Shown one piece after another: positions 1-9,018 of a stretch of DNA of 64,000 bases. This DNA is from Candidatus Onthomonas avicola. Its GTDB lineage: Bacteria > Bacillota > Clostridia > Oscillospirales > Oscillospiraceae. The notes under the pieces were generated by a model, which saw only the letters and a program-made list of their open reading frames with translations, was not told the origin of the DNA and searched no databases. A program made the position numbers and the translations under genes. Where the stretch lies: NCBI GenBank assembly GCA_018710845.1, contig DVJB01000024.1, positions 1-64,000 on the forward strand. The letters are read 5' to 3'. Position 1 is the stretch's first letter. Each line of letters opens with the position of its first letter.

Positions 1-32
1 CTTCTCTCGCCCCTGCGGGGCGATTCACCTTG

Positions 33-210
33 ACCGGGCCAAAAATACTGATAGTCCGACGAGTGTGCGGATTTTTGGAACAAAAATCCGTGCGCGCGCC
101 CGAGCCGCCAACGGCGGCGACAAAGTGCCCTCGGGGCATAGGAGGACTGCAAACTCGCGCAAATGCTTGCATTTGCGCGAAAGGCTGTCAAAAACTCTTT
201 TTTGACAGCC
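33..210 (+). repeat. Hairpin element copy 1 (long variant, 5'-truncated)
   Basis: Copy of an interspersed non-coding element found six times in this window. It begins inside the second conserved hairpin (at ACCGGGCCAAAAAT). It keeps the long variable middle with stem CGGATTTTTG / CAAAAATCCG, the stem GCGCAAATGC / GCATTTGCGC and the terminal stem GGCTGTCAAAAA / TTTTTTGACAGCC. The first ~75 bases present in other copies are missing; bases 1-32 do not match. A terminator-like hairpin (216-245) follows directly, but no second copy of it is visible on the left. Identification rests on direct comparison with the other copies. Confidence 0.85.
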
Positions 211-215
211 TCAAA

Positions 216-245
216 CCCCTGGCAGGATACCCTGCCAGGGGTTTT
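216..245. terminator. Hairpin terminator next to element copy 1
   Basis: Stem CCCCTGGCAGG / CCTGCCAGGGG with loop ATAC, followed by TTTT on the plus strand and by TTTGAGG when read on the minus strand. It lies downstream of the minus-strand ABC exporter operon and may end it. Confidence 0.6.
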
Positions 246-353
246 GTCATGCCAACAGGCTGCGAGCGGAACGGTCAAGACCGTTCCCTACAGATTCGGT
301 CCAGGACAAAAACGCGACTGTGTCATTGCCCCACCGGCTGACCTGCCGGCCGG

Positions 354-2378
354 TCAGGTGAGCTGGAACTGTCCGGTGTAGAGCTGGTAGTACCGGCCCT
401 TGAGGTCGAGCAGCTCCTGATGGGAGCCCTTCTCGATGATCTGTCCCTGCTCGATGACGGCGATGCAGTTGGAGTTGCGCACAGTGGAGAGGCGGTGGGC
501 GATGACGAACACCGTCCGCCCCTTCATCAGCGCGTCCATGCCCTGGGAGATCAGGGCCTCCGTTCGGGTGTCGATGGAGCTCGTCGCCTCGTCGAGCACC
601 ATGACGGGGGGATCGGCCACCGCCGCGCGCGCGATGGCGAGCAGCTGGCGCTGGCCCTGGGAGAGATTCGCCCCGTCTCCGGTGACCATGGTCTGATAGC
701 CGTCCGGCAGACGGCGGATAAAGCTGTGGGCGTTGGCCGTCTTGGCCGCCTGGATGCACTCCTCGTCCGTCGCGTCCAGCTTGCCGTAGCGGATGTTGTC
801 CATGACGGTGCCGGTGAACAGGTGCGTGTCCTGCAGCACCGCGCCCTGCGCGGTGCGCAGAGAGCTCTTGTCGATATGCCGCACGTCCAGGCCGTCCACC
901 AGGATCAGGCCGTCGGTGATCTCATAAAAGCGGTTGATCAGGTTGGTCATCGTCGTCTTGCCCGCGCCGGTGGAACCGACAAAGGCGATCTTCTGGCCGG
1001 GCTTTGCGTAGACGGTGACGTGGTGCAGGACCTCCTTCTCCGGCACATAGCCGAAGCTGACGTCCAGGAAGCGCACGTCGCCCTTGAGCTCAACCAGCTC
1101 ATAGGCGCTCTCCCCGGTCCCGACGATGGTGCCCTCCGCGGGGCGGGTATAGCGCCGGCCCTGCGGGTCGGGCACATCCCACTCCCAGCCGTGGTCGGTC
1201 GGGTAGAGCCGTCCGCCCTCCACCTGGGTGGCCTTCCAGGCCCAGAGACCGCTGCGCCCGCCGGCGGGCAGCTCCCGCAGTCTGCCGTCCTCGCCGCGCG
1301 CGACGTTCACCAGGGTGATCTTGCCGTTGTCCAGCTCGGGCTCGGTGTCCATCACCTCAAAGATGCGCTCCGCGCCCGCCAGGGCGGAGAGCAGATTGGT
1401 CATCTGCATGGAGATCTGGTTGAGCGGCTGGGCCACCTGACGGGAATAGTTCAGATAACTGACCAGGCCGCCGATGTCAAACCCCGCCAGGATGGACAGC
1501 GCGCCTCCCACCGCCGCCGTGAGGGCGTAGCCGATATTGGAGAGATTGCCCGCGATTGGCATGATGACGGTGGAGTAGAAGCCCGCCTGGGAGGCGGCGA
1601 CGCGGTAGTTCTCGTTGAGCGCGGCGAAGTCCGCCTTGGCCTGTTCCTCGTGGGCGAAGGCCTTGACCACCTTCAGCCCCTCGATGACCTCTTGGATGTT
1701 GCCGTTGACCTCGCCGAGGGCCTTTTGCTGGCGGGCGTAGTACTCCCGGCTCTTGCCGCCCAGCTTGGCAAACACCAGGATGGTGATCGCCAGAATCACG
1801 GCGGAGACCAGGAAGAGCAGTGGGCTGAGGTAGAGCATCATTGCCACCGTGCCGACAAAGGTGATCACCGAGCTGATGAGCTGGACGACCGACTGCTCGA
1901 GCGCCATCTGCACGTTGTCCGCGTCGTTGGTAAAGCGGCTCATCAGTTCGCCGTGGGTGTGACGGTCAAAGTAGGACAGCGGCAGCTCCTGGAGCCGGTC
2001 AAACAGCTCCTTGCGCAGGGTGTTACAGCCCTTCTGCGCCAGCTGGGCCATCAGGTTGGACTGCAGGTACATGCACACCGCGGCCACCGCATAGATGCCC
2101 AGGAGCTGCAGAACGGAAGTCAGCAGGCCGGGCAGCTCGCTCTGGCCGTTCAGGACCGCCTGCCCCAGGTTGTTGATGATCGGCCGCATCTGATAGGTGG
2201 CCGCCACCGAAGAGACGGAAGCCGCGACGACACACAGCAGAGCGATCACCAGCCGCAGCGGGCGTCTGGTCAGGTAGCTGAACATGCGCAGCGTGGTCTG
2301 GCGCAGATGCTTCGGCTTCTGATAGCCGCCGCGCCCTCTTCCCCCCGGGCCGCTGCGGGGCGCTGTCTTTTCAGCCAT
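354..2378 (-). CDS. ABC exporter half-transporter with canonical ATPase site
   Basis: Multidrug/lipid-type ABC exporter subunit of about 674 aa: an N-terminal six-helix membrane domain (roughly residues 25-330) and a C-terminal ATPase domain. The Walker A GSTGAGKTT, signature LSQGQ and Walker B with catalytic Glu (VMVLDEATSS) are intact. An unusual, probably soluble insert of about 75 residues (roughly 350-430) separates the two domains. The ATG at 2378 follows GGAAGGAG. It overlaps the end of the upstream ABC gene by 8 nt, so the two are translationally coupled and probably form a heterodimer. The substrate cannot be told from sequence. Third gene of a marR-abc-abc operon. Confidence 0.93.
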   Translation of the reverse strand: MAEKTAPRSGPGGRGRGGYQKPKHLRQTTLRMFSYLTRRPLRLVIALLCVVAASVSSVAATYQMRPIINNLGQAVLNGQSELPGLLTSVLQLLGIYAVAAVCMYLQSNLMAQLAQKGCNTLRKELFDRLQELPLSYFDRHTHGELMSRFTNDADNVQMALEQSVVQLISSVITFVGTVAMMLYLSPLLFLVSAVILAITILVFAKLGGKSREYYARQQKALGEVNGNIQEVIEGLKVVKAFAHEEQAKADFAALNENYRVAASQAGFYSTVIMPIAGNLSNIGYALTAAVGGALSILAGFDIGGLVSYLNYSRQVAQPLNQISMQMTNLLSALAGAERIFEVMDTEPELDNGKITLVNVARGEDGRLRELPAGGRSGLWAWKATQVEGGRLYPTDHGWEWDVPDPQGRRYTRPAEGTIVGTGESAYELVELKGDVRFLDVSFGYVPEKEVLHHVTVYAKPGQKIAFVGSTGAGKTTMTNLINRFYEITDGLILVDGLDVRHIDKSSLRTAQGAVLQDTHLFTGTVMDNIRYGKLDATDEECIQAAKTANAHSFIRRLPDGYQTMVTGDGANLSQGQRQLLAIARAAVADPPVMVLDEATSSIDTRTEALISQGMDALMKGRTVFVIAHRLSTVRNSNCIAVIEQGQIIEKGSHQELLDLKGRYYQLYTGQFQLT

Positions 2379-4116
2379 TCTCACTCACTCCTTCCTGCTG
2401 AGACCAATAGATCTCCTGATAGATCCGGTTGCCGGCCATCAGCTCGTCGTGGGTGCCGATGCCGGCGACCGTGCCGTCGTCCAGGACGATGATCTGATCG
2501 GCGCCCATCACCGAGCTGATGCGCTGGGCGATCAGGATGACCGTGGTCCCCTTCAGATTCTCGTGGAAGGACTGACGGATGAGCGCCTCGGTCGCCGAGT
2601 CGACGGCGGAGGTGGAGTCGTCCAGGATGAGGACGGAGGGCTTTCGCAGCATCGCGCGGGCGATGCACAGCCGCTGCTTCTGGCCGCCGGAGACGTTTAC
2701 GCCGCCCTGCTCCAGATAGGTGTCAAATCCCTTCGGGAAGGACATGATGAAGTCGTAGGCCTGCGCGTCCTTCGCGGCCTGGATAAGCTCCTCCTCGGTG
2801 GCATGCTCGTCACCCCAGAGGAGGTTTTCCCGGATGGTGCCGGAGAAGAGGACGTTTTTCTGCAGCACCATGCCGACCTTATTGCGCAGGATGTCAAGGG
2901 AGTAGTCGCGCACATTCACGCCGTCCACCAGCACCTCTCCGCCGGTGACGTCGTAGAAGCGGGGGATCAGGTTCACCAGCGTGCTCTTGCCCACGCCGGT
3001 GCCGCCGACGATGGCCACCACCTGGCCGGGCTTGGCGGTGAAGGTGATGCCGTGCAGCACGTTGTCCCCCGTGCCGGAGGAGCGGTACTTGAAGGAAACA
3101 TCGCGAAACTCCACCTGTCCCCGCAGCGCCCGCTCGCCGCGCTGGCCGATGTCCTGGCCGCTCTGGATGTCGGGCACCGCGTCGAGCACCTCAAAGATGC
3201 GCTTGGCGCAAGCCTCGGCGCGGGTATACTGCAGCAGGGCCATGCCCACCATCATCACGGAGAAGAGGATGTTGAAGATGTAGTTGAGCAGACTGGACAG
3301 CTCGCCGATCTCCATCCCGCCCTGCAGGACAATCAGTCCGCCGTTGTAGAGGATGAGCACGGTGGCGGTGGAGACGCCCATCATCAGCACCGGGCTCATC
3401 AGCACCACGCGCAGCACAGCGGCCAGGCCGGCCTTCGTGTACGCGTCGTTGGCCGCGCGGAATTTCTCCTTCTCAAAGTCCTGCCGCACAAAGGCCTTGA
3501 CCACCCGGGCGGCCACCAGGTTCTCCTGGATCGTCTGATTCAGGGCGTCGATCTTGCGCTGCATGGTCTGAAACAGCGGGTTGCAGATGTGCATGAGCAG
3601 CAGGAGCACCGCGGCCACCACCGGCAGGATCACAATCACCCAGACGGCCAGGCCGGCGTTGATCCACAGGGCTACCCCCATCGCCATGACCATCATCACC
3701 ACACTGCGCACCAGCATCCGCAGGCAGATGGCCACGACCATCTGAATATTGGTCACGTCGTTGGTCATGCGCGTGATGAGGGAGGCAGAGGAGAAGCGGT
3801 CGATGTCGGCAAAGGAGAAGCTGCTGATCTTGTCAAACTCCGCCTTTCTCAGGTTCGCGCCCAGCCCCTGTGCCGCCAGCGCGGCATACCGGGCCGAGAA
3901 AATGCCGCAGCACATCGAGACGCCGGCCACCACCAGCATGGCCGCACCCAGACGGAAGGTCACCGGGAGGTTAGACTGCCCGATGCCGTCGTCGATGATG
4001 CCCGCCATGAGCAGGGGGAGAATCAGCTCGCAGACCGTCTCCAGCGACACCAGAATCGGGGCCAGGATGGCCTCCTTCCGGTATCCCTTCATAAACGGGA
4101 GCAGTCGTTTGATCAC
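2371..4116 (-). CDS. ABC exporter half-transporter with degenerate ATPase site
   Basis: Partner ABC exporter subunit, about 581 aa, membrane domain followed by ATPase domain. Walker A is GGTGVGKST and the signature is VSGGQ, but Walker B reads LILDDSTS: the catalytic glutamate is replaced by aspartate. This is the usual sign of the non-hydrolysing site in heterodimeric exporters such as BmrCD/LmrCD (family knowledge). I chose the GTG at 4116 because GGAAAGGAAGGG lies just upstream and GTGA overlaps the marR stop by 4 nt. An upstream extension would run through marR in another frame. Confidence 0.93.
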   Translation of the reverse strand: MIKRLLPFMKGYRKEAILAPILVSLETVCELILPLLMAGIIDDGIGQSNLPVTFRLGAAMLVVAGVSMCCGIFSARYAALAAQGLGANLRKAEFDKISSFSFADIDRFSSASLITRMTNDVTNIQMVVAICLRMLVRSVVMMVMAMGVALWINAGLAVWVIVILPVVAAVLLLLMHICNPLFQTMQRKIDALNQTIQENLVAARVVKAFVRQDFEKEKFRAANDAYTKAGLAAVLRVVLMSPVLMMGVSTATVLILYNGGLIVLQGGMEIGELSSLLNYIFNILFSVMMVGMALLQYTRAEACAKRIFEVLDAVPDIQSGQDIGQRGERALRGQVEFRDVSFKYRSSGTGDNVLHGITFTAKPGQVVAIVGGTGVGKSTLVNLIPRFYDVTGGEVLVDGVNVRDYSLDILRNKVGMVLQKNVLFSGTIRENLLWGDEHATEEELIQAAKDAQAYDFIMSFPKGFDTYLEQGGVNVSGGQKQRLCIARAMLRKPSVLILDDSTSAVDSATEALIRQSFHENLKGTTVILIAQRISSVMGADQIIVLDDGTVAGIGTHDELMAGNRIYQEIYWSQQEGVSENG

Positions 4117-4613
4117 ATTGAATCCCTTCCTTTCCGGCCGGGGCCGCCGGTGCCGTCCGCGGCCGCCGCGCCGATCTGATACATATTTTCCAGCATGCGA
4201 AGATAGTATTCCCTCATCTGCCGCAGCTCCTGCCGGGAAAAGCCGGCGTAGAGCTGCCGCTCCACCCACTCAAAGACGGCCATGCAGCGCGCCCTGGCGT
4301 CCCGCCCCTTGTCGGTCAGGGCGATGCGCTTTTTCCGGGCGTCGGCCGGGTCGGAGCGCCGGGTGATATAGCCCATCCGCTCCAGCGACTTGAGTGAGGC
4401 GGCCACCGTCGCCGGCGACACGCGCAGGCGCCCCGCCAGCTCCGTCTGGTCAGGCAAATCCTCCCCCTCGCGCAGGAGAAACAGGATATGCGGCTGCCCG
4501 ACATCCTGCAGTCCCTCCGCCGCCAGCGCCGCCAGCGTGGCCTGGTATCTGGCCCGGTATAGGCGGAAGAACAGGGAGATACGCCCGCGCTCCTCCGGTT
4601 CCGGCTGGACCAT
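4113..4613 (-). CDS. MarR-family transcriptional regulator
   Basis: 166-aa winged-helix protein. The core from LAGRLRVSPATVAASLKSLE to GYITRRSDPADARKKRIALT is the MarR helix-turn-helix plus wing, with the typical D-x-R in the wing and helical dimerisation segments at both ends. Start ATG at 4613 follows AGAGGGGG. It is the first gene of the exporter operon and overlaps the next gene by 4 nt, so it is probably an autoregulated repressor of the exporter (inference from context). The effector is unknown. The Gly-rich C-terminal tail is not part of the family core. Confidence 0.92.
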   Translation of the reverse strand: MVQPEPEERGRISLFFRLYRARYQATLAALAAEGLQDVGQPHILFLLREGEDLPDQTELAGRLRVSPATVAASLKSLERMGYITRRSDPADARKKRIALTDKGRDARARCMAVFEWVERQLYAGFSRQELRQMREYYLRMLENMYQIGAAAADGTGGPGRKGRDSM

Positions 4614-4667
4614 TTCTCTTGCCCCCTCTGCAAAAAGTTTGGATGCGAACGGTCAGCATGCTTATTA

Positions 4668-4696
4668 GTTTTACCAGAAGCTGCCCATGCTGTCAA
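4668..4696 (-). promoter_or_regulatory. Promoter of the marR-ABC operon
   Basis: On the minus strand, -35 TTGACA and -10 TAAAAC separated by 17 nt, about 60 nt upstream of the marR start. Confidence 0.7.
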
Positions 4697-4778
4697 GGGG
4701 ACTTTCTCTCTTGTCCTCGTTTTCGTTCTGGCACCCAAGGTCAGCAGACCGCGGCGGGCATTTTTCCAGCCATCCCCT

Positions 4779-4818
4779 AGAACATTTGTTTGCGTTTTTG
4801 CCTCCAATGTGGTATAGT
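4779..4818 (+). promoter_or_regulatory. lexA promoter with overlapping SOS box
   Basis: -35 TTGCGT (4790-4795) and -10 TATAGT (4813-4818), 17-nt spacer. AGAACATTTGTTTG (4779-4792) matches the Firmicutes LexA operator form GAAC-N4-GTTC with one mismatch and overlaps the -35, as expected for autorepression. Confidence 0.8.
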
Positions 4819-4850
4819 AGAGAAAAACCACCCGTGCGTTGGAGGTTGCC

Positions 4851-5453
4851 ATGAAACAAGCAAAGACATTGACGCCCAAGCAGCAGCGCATCTACGACTA
4901 CATCGTGGAGTTTACCGCCGAGCACGGCTATCCCCCCTCCGTGCGGGAGATCGCCGCCGCGGTCGGCCTGAAGAGCCCCTCCACCGTCCACTTCCACCTC
5001 AAGGCCCTGGAGGAGGCGGGCGTCATCAGCCGCGGCAGCGGCAAGACACGGGCCATCACCGCCGAGGAGCCGGCCCAGCCGCGCGTGAGCCAGGTGCCGC
5101 TGCTCGGCAATGTCGCCGCCGGAAGTCCCATTTGGGCTGACCAGTGCGTGGAGGACTACCTCCCCTTTGACACCGGCGAGGTGAGCGGGGAGCACTTCGC
5201 CCTGCGCATCCGCGGCGAGAGCATGCTCCGGGCGGGGATTCTGCCGGGCGACTTCGTCATCGTCCACCAGCAGGAGACCGCCAACAACGGCGAGATCGTC
5301 ATCGCCCTTTTGGAGGACGAGGCCACCTGCAAGCGCCTGCTGCGCCGGGGCGGCGAGACCTGGCTGATGCCGGAGAACGAGGACTACTCTCCCATCGACG
5401 GGCGGGAGGCGCGGATTCTGGGCCGTGTTGTCGGCGTGGTGCGGCACTACTAA
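4851..5453 (+). CDS. lexA: LexA repressor
   Basis: SOS-response repressor and self-cleaving serine peptidase, 200 aa, normal length. The N-terminal winged helix (residues 1-65, PPSVREIAAAVGLKSPSTV) is followed by the S24 peptidase fold. The Ala-Gly cleavage site lies at about residues 90-91 (NVAAGSP), the catalytic Ser at about 124 (RGESM) and the Lys at about 161 (ATCKRL). The ATG at 4851 is chosen over a TTG at 4839 because GGAGG lies just in front of it. An SOS box overlaps its promoter. The gene downstream on the same strand is not protein-coding but the candidate large RNA. Confidence 0.97.
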   Translation: MKQAKTLTPKQQRIYDYIVEFTAEHGYPPSVREIAAAVGLKSPSTVHFHLKALEEAGVISRGSGKTRAITAEEPAQPRVSQVPLLGNVAAGSPIWADQCVEDYLPFDTGEVSGEHFALRIRGESMLRAGILPGDFVIVHQQETANNGEIVIALLEDEATCKRLLRRGGETWLMPENEDYSPIDGREARILGRVVGVVRHY

Positions 5454-5491
5454 GGCCGAAAAAAGTTTTTGAAAAAACTTTGAAAAAGTGC

Positions 5492-5520
5492 TTGACATTC
5501 CACAGCCGCTGTGCTATTAT
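5492..5520 (+). promoter_or_regulatory. Strong stable-RNA-type promoter
   Basis: Perfect -35 TTGACA (5492-5497), 17-nt spacer, -10 TATTAT (5515-5520). An A/T tract at 5461-5488 sits at the position of an UP element, as in rRNA/tRNA promoters of Firmicutes. It points into the gene-less stretch 5527-6838; start expected near A5527. Confidence 0.85.
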
Positions 5521-5526
5521 TTATTC

Positions 5527-6838
5527 ACGGAACAGAGAAGACCTTCTCCTCCCGGAACTCTCCTCTTTTTCCCGTCAAAGAAGGCAGAATCTCAAACTCA
5601 AAACAGGAATTGCATTTCAACCAAATGCGGAGAGGAAACTCTCCCATAGAGTTGAGAGGCAGCTCCAAGACAGAGTAAGAGATTCCCATCTTCCCCAAAA
5701 GAGAGACAGACAAATCACGAAGACGAGTGCAGCGTCCAGAACATTCCAAGAGAGAAAGCGGCATCCAAACGGAAGAGATGACAAATCTCAACCAAAGGAA
5801 ACAGCAGTCTCTCAGAGAAGAGGAGGACGCATCTCAGACGAAAGCAGAAGAGGATGAAAATCTCTGAAAAGAGAGAAATCATCTCCCAAACCAGACGGAA
5901 AACAGCAAACGAATTCCAAACGGAAGACCAATCTCAAAAAAGGAAACAGCTTTTTCCCAGAGAAGACAAAGGACGAAAGTCTGACAGTTTTTAACGGAAA
6001 GAGAGAGGAACCCTTTCAAAGAGAGCTTCCAAAGGAAGTCAAAAGCAGTTTTTCAGATGAAAAAAGAGAGATTCTCTCAAAAAGAGAAAATCAGACTTTC
6101 GCTTTCCAAAGAGAAAAAAGCACAATCGACAGTGAACCGTCAACCGCTCCGCTTTTCAGGAAGAGACGCCAGTTGACAGATGGAACCGATCTCCTCTTCA
6201 TCAAAATCCCACTCTCAAAACAGGAAGCGGAAAACCACCGAACATTCAGACGCCGAGACGTCCGCAGTGAACGGAGCGAAGCTTTCCCCCTGGACAGGTG
6301 AGAGCAACACGAGGATCAGAAAAGGAATCTCCGGTCTGTCAATCAAATCAGATGGTCGAGAAAGAAACACCGTGCTTTTTCGGGCAGGAAACAAAACTTC
6401 TCTGAACCACCGGGCAGAACCGGATCAGCGAGTCAGTACCTTTTTCCCGGCTTTTCCAAGCAAGCATACCCAAGCAAGAACCAGCCGATATCCCAGGAAA
6501 GCAGATCATCGCGATGCAGTCGACGATATCCGCAGCAAGCCAAAGATGTCAGCCAAACAGGCAGGTAGATGACGAAACCAATTTTTGGTAGAGACAGCTA
6601 TCAGCAAAGGGGGCAGCCACTCGTATACGATGCAGGTAATAGTCACAAAAGAACCGCAGTGCTGATCCGGTTCTGCCGACAGGGTCTCTGTTCCAGTCTC
6701 TTTCAACTGCGTGAATAGATACCTGCCCCTCACCCACTTCACAGCAAAGGAGGCTCCGGTTGATATGCTGGACCTGAAAAGGAACCGGAAGTGACCTGTA
6801 TCCGCAACACGCAGGGATGCAGGTCACTTCCACTTTTT
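5527..6838 (+). ncRNA. Candidate large structured non-coding RNA (~1.3 kb)
   Basis: The transcript is bounded by the promoter at 5492-5520 and the terminator at 6787-6838. It is strikingly A+G-rich, lower in GC than its neighbours, and has no recognisable protein in any frame. Hairpins visible directly: GCATTT/AAATGC (5612-5628), GGAGAG-GAAA-CTCTCC (5629-5644), GAGAT/ATCTC (5775-5789), TCTCT-GAAA-AGAGA nested in GATGA/TCATC (5853-5883), CTTCC-AAA-GGAAG (6026-6038), GAGAG-ATT-CTCTC (6066-6078) and ACCAA/TTGGT (6577-6589). A 17-bp perfect long-range helix pairs 6413-6429 with 6661-6677, and GGGCAGG (6382-6388) can pair with CCTGCCC (6722-6728) outside it. I see no tmRNA, RNase P, SRP or 6S hallmarks and cannot match it to OLE, ROOL or GOLLD. 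Function unknown. Confidence 0.65.
6787..6838 (+). terminator. Intrinsic terminator of the large RNA
   Basis: 12-bp perfect stem GGAAGTGACCTG (6787-6798) / CAGGTCACTTCC (6820-6831), extended by ATCC/GGAT, followed by ACTTTTTAT. Confidence 0.9.
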
Positions 6839-6847
6839 ATGCTTCCA

Positions 6848-6885
6848 GGAAAACAGCCGCGCCGCGGAGTATCCGCGGCGCGGCT
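6848..6885 (-). terminator. Terminator of rnjA
   Basis: 13-bp perfect stem AGCCGCGCCGCGG / CCGCGGCGCGGCT (6855-6885) followed on the minus strand by GTTTTCC. It stands back to back with the terminator of the large RNA. Confidence 0.8.
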
Positions 6886-6916
6886 TGGCATATCAGCGAA
6901 AATACCCGGTTGGCCG

Positions 6917-8569
6917 TCACACTTCCATGATGACCGGCAGGATCATCGGGCTGCGGCGGGCCTTGCGGAAGAGGAAATTGGACAGCTCCCGCTTCACATC
7001 ACTCTTGATCGTCGCCCAGTCCGCGTTCGGCTTAGCCTGTTGGATGACCTGCGCGGCAAGCTGGCGGACCTCCTCCATCAGCTCCTCCGACTCCTTGACG
7101 TAGATGAAGCCGCGGGTGATGATCTCCGGTCCGGAGAGGACGGCGTGGTTCTCGGCGGACATGGTGACCACCACGACGATCATGCCGTCCTCCGCCAGGC
7201 GCTTGCGGTCGCGCAGGACGACGCTGCCCACGTCGCCCACGCCGTAGCCGTCCACCAAAATCCGGCCGGAGGTGACGGTGCCGCCCAGGCGGATGCTCTT
7301 GGGCGTCAACTCGATGATGTGTCCGATGTCAGTCACGACAATGTGGTCCGGGCGCATCCCCATCTCCTGGGCCAGGCGGGCGTGGATGCGCAGATGGCGC
7401 TGCTCGCCGTGGACAGGGATGAAGAACTTCGGCTTGACCAGCGCGTGGAGAATCTTCAGCTCCTGCTGGCAGGCGTGGCCGGAGACGTGCAGGTCGCGGT
7501 TTCGCTCGTTGATCACCTCAGCGCCCTTGCGGTAGAGCTCGTTGATGACGTTGCCGATCGCGTGCTCGTTGCCCGGAATGGCGGAGGCGGAGAGGATGAT
7601 CTTGTCCCCCGGCTGAATCTCGATCTGCCGGTGGCTGGAGTAGGCGATGCGGCTCAGGGCGCTCATCGCCTCGCCCTGGCTGCCGGTGGTGATGATGCAG
7701 ATCTTCTCCTTCGGGAGGCTCTTGATCTGGTTCAGATCGACCAGAACCCCCTCCGGGATCTTCATATAGCCCAGCTTGGTGGAGACCTTGAGGGCGTTCT
7801 CCATGCTCCGGCCGGAGACGGCCACCTTGCGCCCGTAGCGCGCGGCGACGTTGATCACCTGCTGAATCCGGTCCACGTTGGAGGCGAAGGTGGTGACGAT
7901 GATCCGCTCCTCACAACCCTTGAAGAGCGCGTCAAAGCTGGAGCCCACGGTGGACTCGCTCTTGGTGTAGCCCGGGCGCTCGACGTTGGTGGAGTCGCAC
8001 ATCAGGGCCAGCACGCCCTCCCGGCCCAGCTCGCCCAGGCGCGCGAGGTCGATCATACCGCCGGAGATGGGCGTCGGGTCGATCTTCCAGTCGCCGGTGT
8101 GGATCAACGTGCCCAGCGGCGTGCGGATGGCGAAGGCCACCGCGTCGGCGATGGAGTGGTTCGTGTGAATGAACTCCACCTGAAACACGCCGGCACGGAT
8201 CACGTCGCCCGCCTCGCAGGTGTAGATGCGGGTGGTGGACAGCAGGTCATACTCGGCCAGCTTCAGCTCCACCAGTCCGGCGGTCATCCGCGTGGTGTAG
8301 ATGGGCGCGTCGATGTCGCGCAGGACATAGGGCAGCGCACCGATGTGGTCCTCGTGCCCGTGGGTGAGAAAGATGCCGCGGATGCGCGTCTGGTTCTGAA
8401 TCAGGTAGCTGTAGTCCGGAATCACCACGTCGATGCCGTACATATCGTCATCCGGAAAGCCCATGCCGCAGTCGATGACAATGATATCGTCCTTGTACTC
8501 GATCACCGTCATGTTCTTTCCGATCTCGTTGAGGCCGCCAAGAGGTATAATCTTCAGTTTTTCTGCCAT
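6917..8569 (-). CDS. rnjA: Ribonuclease J
   Basis: 550-aa metallo-beta-lactamase/beta-CASP nuclease, full length for RNase J, with endo- and 5'-exonuclease roles in mRNA turnover and rRNA maturation (family knowledge). The zinc motif HGHEDH sits at about residues 70-75, with later ligands in HTNHSIADA and HTGDWK. The beta-CASP motifs (TFASNVDRI, SGRSM, TTGSQGE, HVSGHA) are all present, as is the C-terminal domain. The ATG at 8569 follows GAAAGGAG. It is transcribed alone; the 450 bp upstream contain no convincing gene. Confidence 0.96.
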   Translation of the reverse strand: MAEKLKIIPLGGLNEIGKNMTVIEYKDDIIVIDCGMGFPDDDMYGIDVVIPDYSYLIQNQTRIRGIFLTHGHEDHIGALPYVLRDIDAPIYTTRMTAGLVELKLAEYDLLSTTRIYTCEAGDVIRAGVFQVEFIHTNHSIADAVAFAIRTPLGTLIHTGDWKIDPTPISGGMIDLARLGELGREGVLALMCDSTNVERPGYTKSESTVGSSFDALFKGCEERIIVTTFASNVDRIQQVINVAARYGRKVAVSGRSMENALKVSTKLGYMKIPEGVLVDLNQIKSLPKEKICIITTGSQGEAMSALSRIAYSSHRQIEIQPGDKIILSASAIPGNEHAIGNVINELYRKGAEVINERNRDLHVSGHACQQELKILHALVKPKFFIPVHGEQRHLRIHARLAQEMGMRPDHIVVTDIGHIIELTPKSIRLGGTVTSGRILVDGYGVGDVGSVVLRDRKRLAEDGMIVVVVTMSAENHAVLSGPEIITRGFIYVKESEELMEEVRQLAAQVIQQAKPNADWATIKSDVKRELSNFLFRKARRSPMILPVIMEV

Positions 8570-8978
8570 TGGATAACTCCTTTCTTCCGTTAATTTTCAG
8601 ATGGCATATTATGGCATGTTTTTCATGTAGTCCCGCGTTTCGGCGCGGGATATCCGTTCGCCCCGCCCGAACCGGCGGCGGCGGTGTTCACAGTATTCGG
8701 CGTCCGCGCGCTCCCACGGCACTGGAAACGATTCCAGTATCAACGCACGACAAAGTTCCGCCCGCCGGGAAGGCAGACCGTCCCCCCGCGCGCGTTCACC
8801 GCCCACAGGCGGCACGGCCAAAACAGCTCCCAGTCCCGGCTTGCCGGAGAAAGACGCCCCTGCACTCGCCGTCTTTCCTCCGGTCCCGCCGGAACCGCTG
8901 TCTGACCCGGATCATCACATTCAATCGGCCGCATTGCCTGGCCCGTCACAGGGCCACAACGCCTGTCCTGTCAATAAC

Positions 8979-8987
8979 AGTATACCA
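8979..8987 (-). promoter_or_regulatory. Possible extended -10 promoter for rnjA; gap 8570-9018
   Basis: Minus-strand TGGTATACT is an extended -10 box without a good -35. The remainder of the 449-bp gap is GC-rich and shows no RNA gene or convincing ORF. If used, the rnjA leader would be about 400 nt long. Confidence 0.4.
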
Positions 8988-9018
8988 CGCAAAACGTCAA
9001 AAGTATACCGTTGAGTTT

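Noticed and set aside
216..245. Terminator duplication at element copy 1
   Set aside because: Only the right-hand hairpin is visible; the left end is truncated near the window edge and bases 1-32 carry a different small hairpin.
2449..4179. Long plus-strand frames opposite the ABC genes and opposite rnjA
   Set aside because: Shadows of GC-rich genes; no start signals and His/Asp/Gly-biased composition.
5480..6572. Plus-strand ORFs at 5480-5857 and 6180-6572 in the purine-rich region
   Set aside because: Low-complexity Ser/Arg/Lys products without ribosome sites or family resemblance; the first would start inside the promoter.
8609..8949. Two overlapping minus-strand ORFs upstream of rnjA (8609-8821, 8740-8949)
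   Set aside because: No ribosome sites, no recognisable domains, high-GC random-like composition. A frameshifted small gene cannot be fully excluded.
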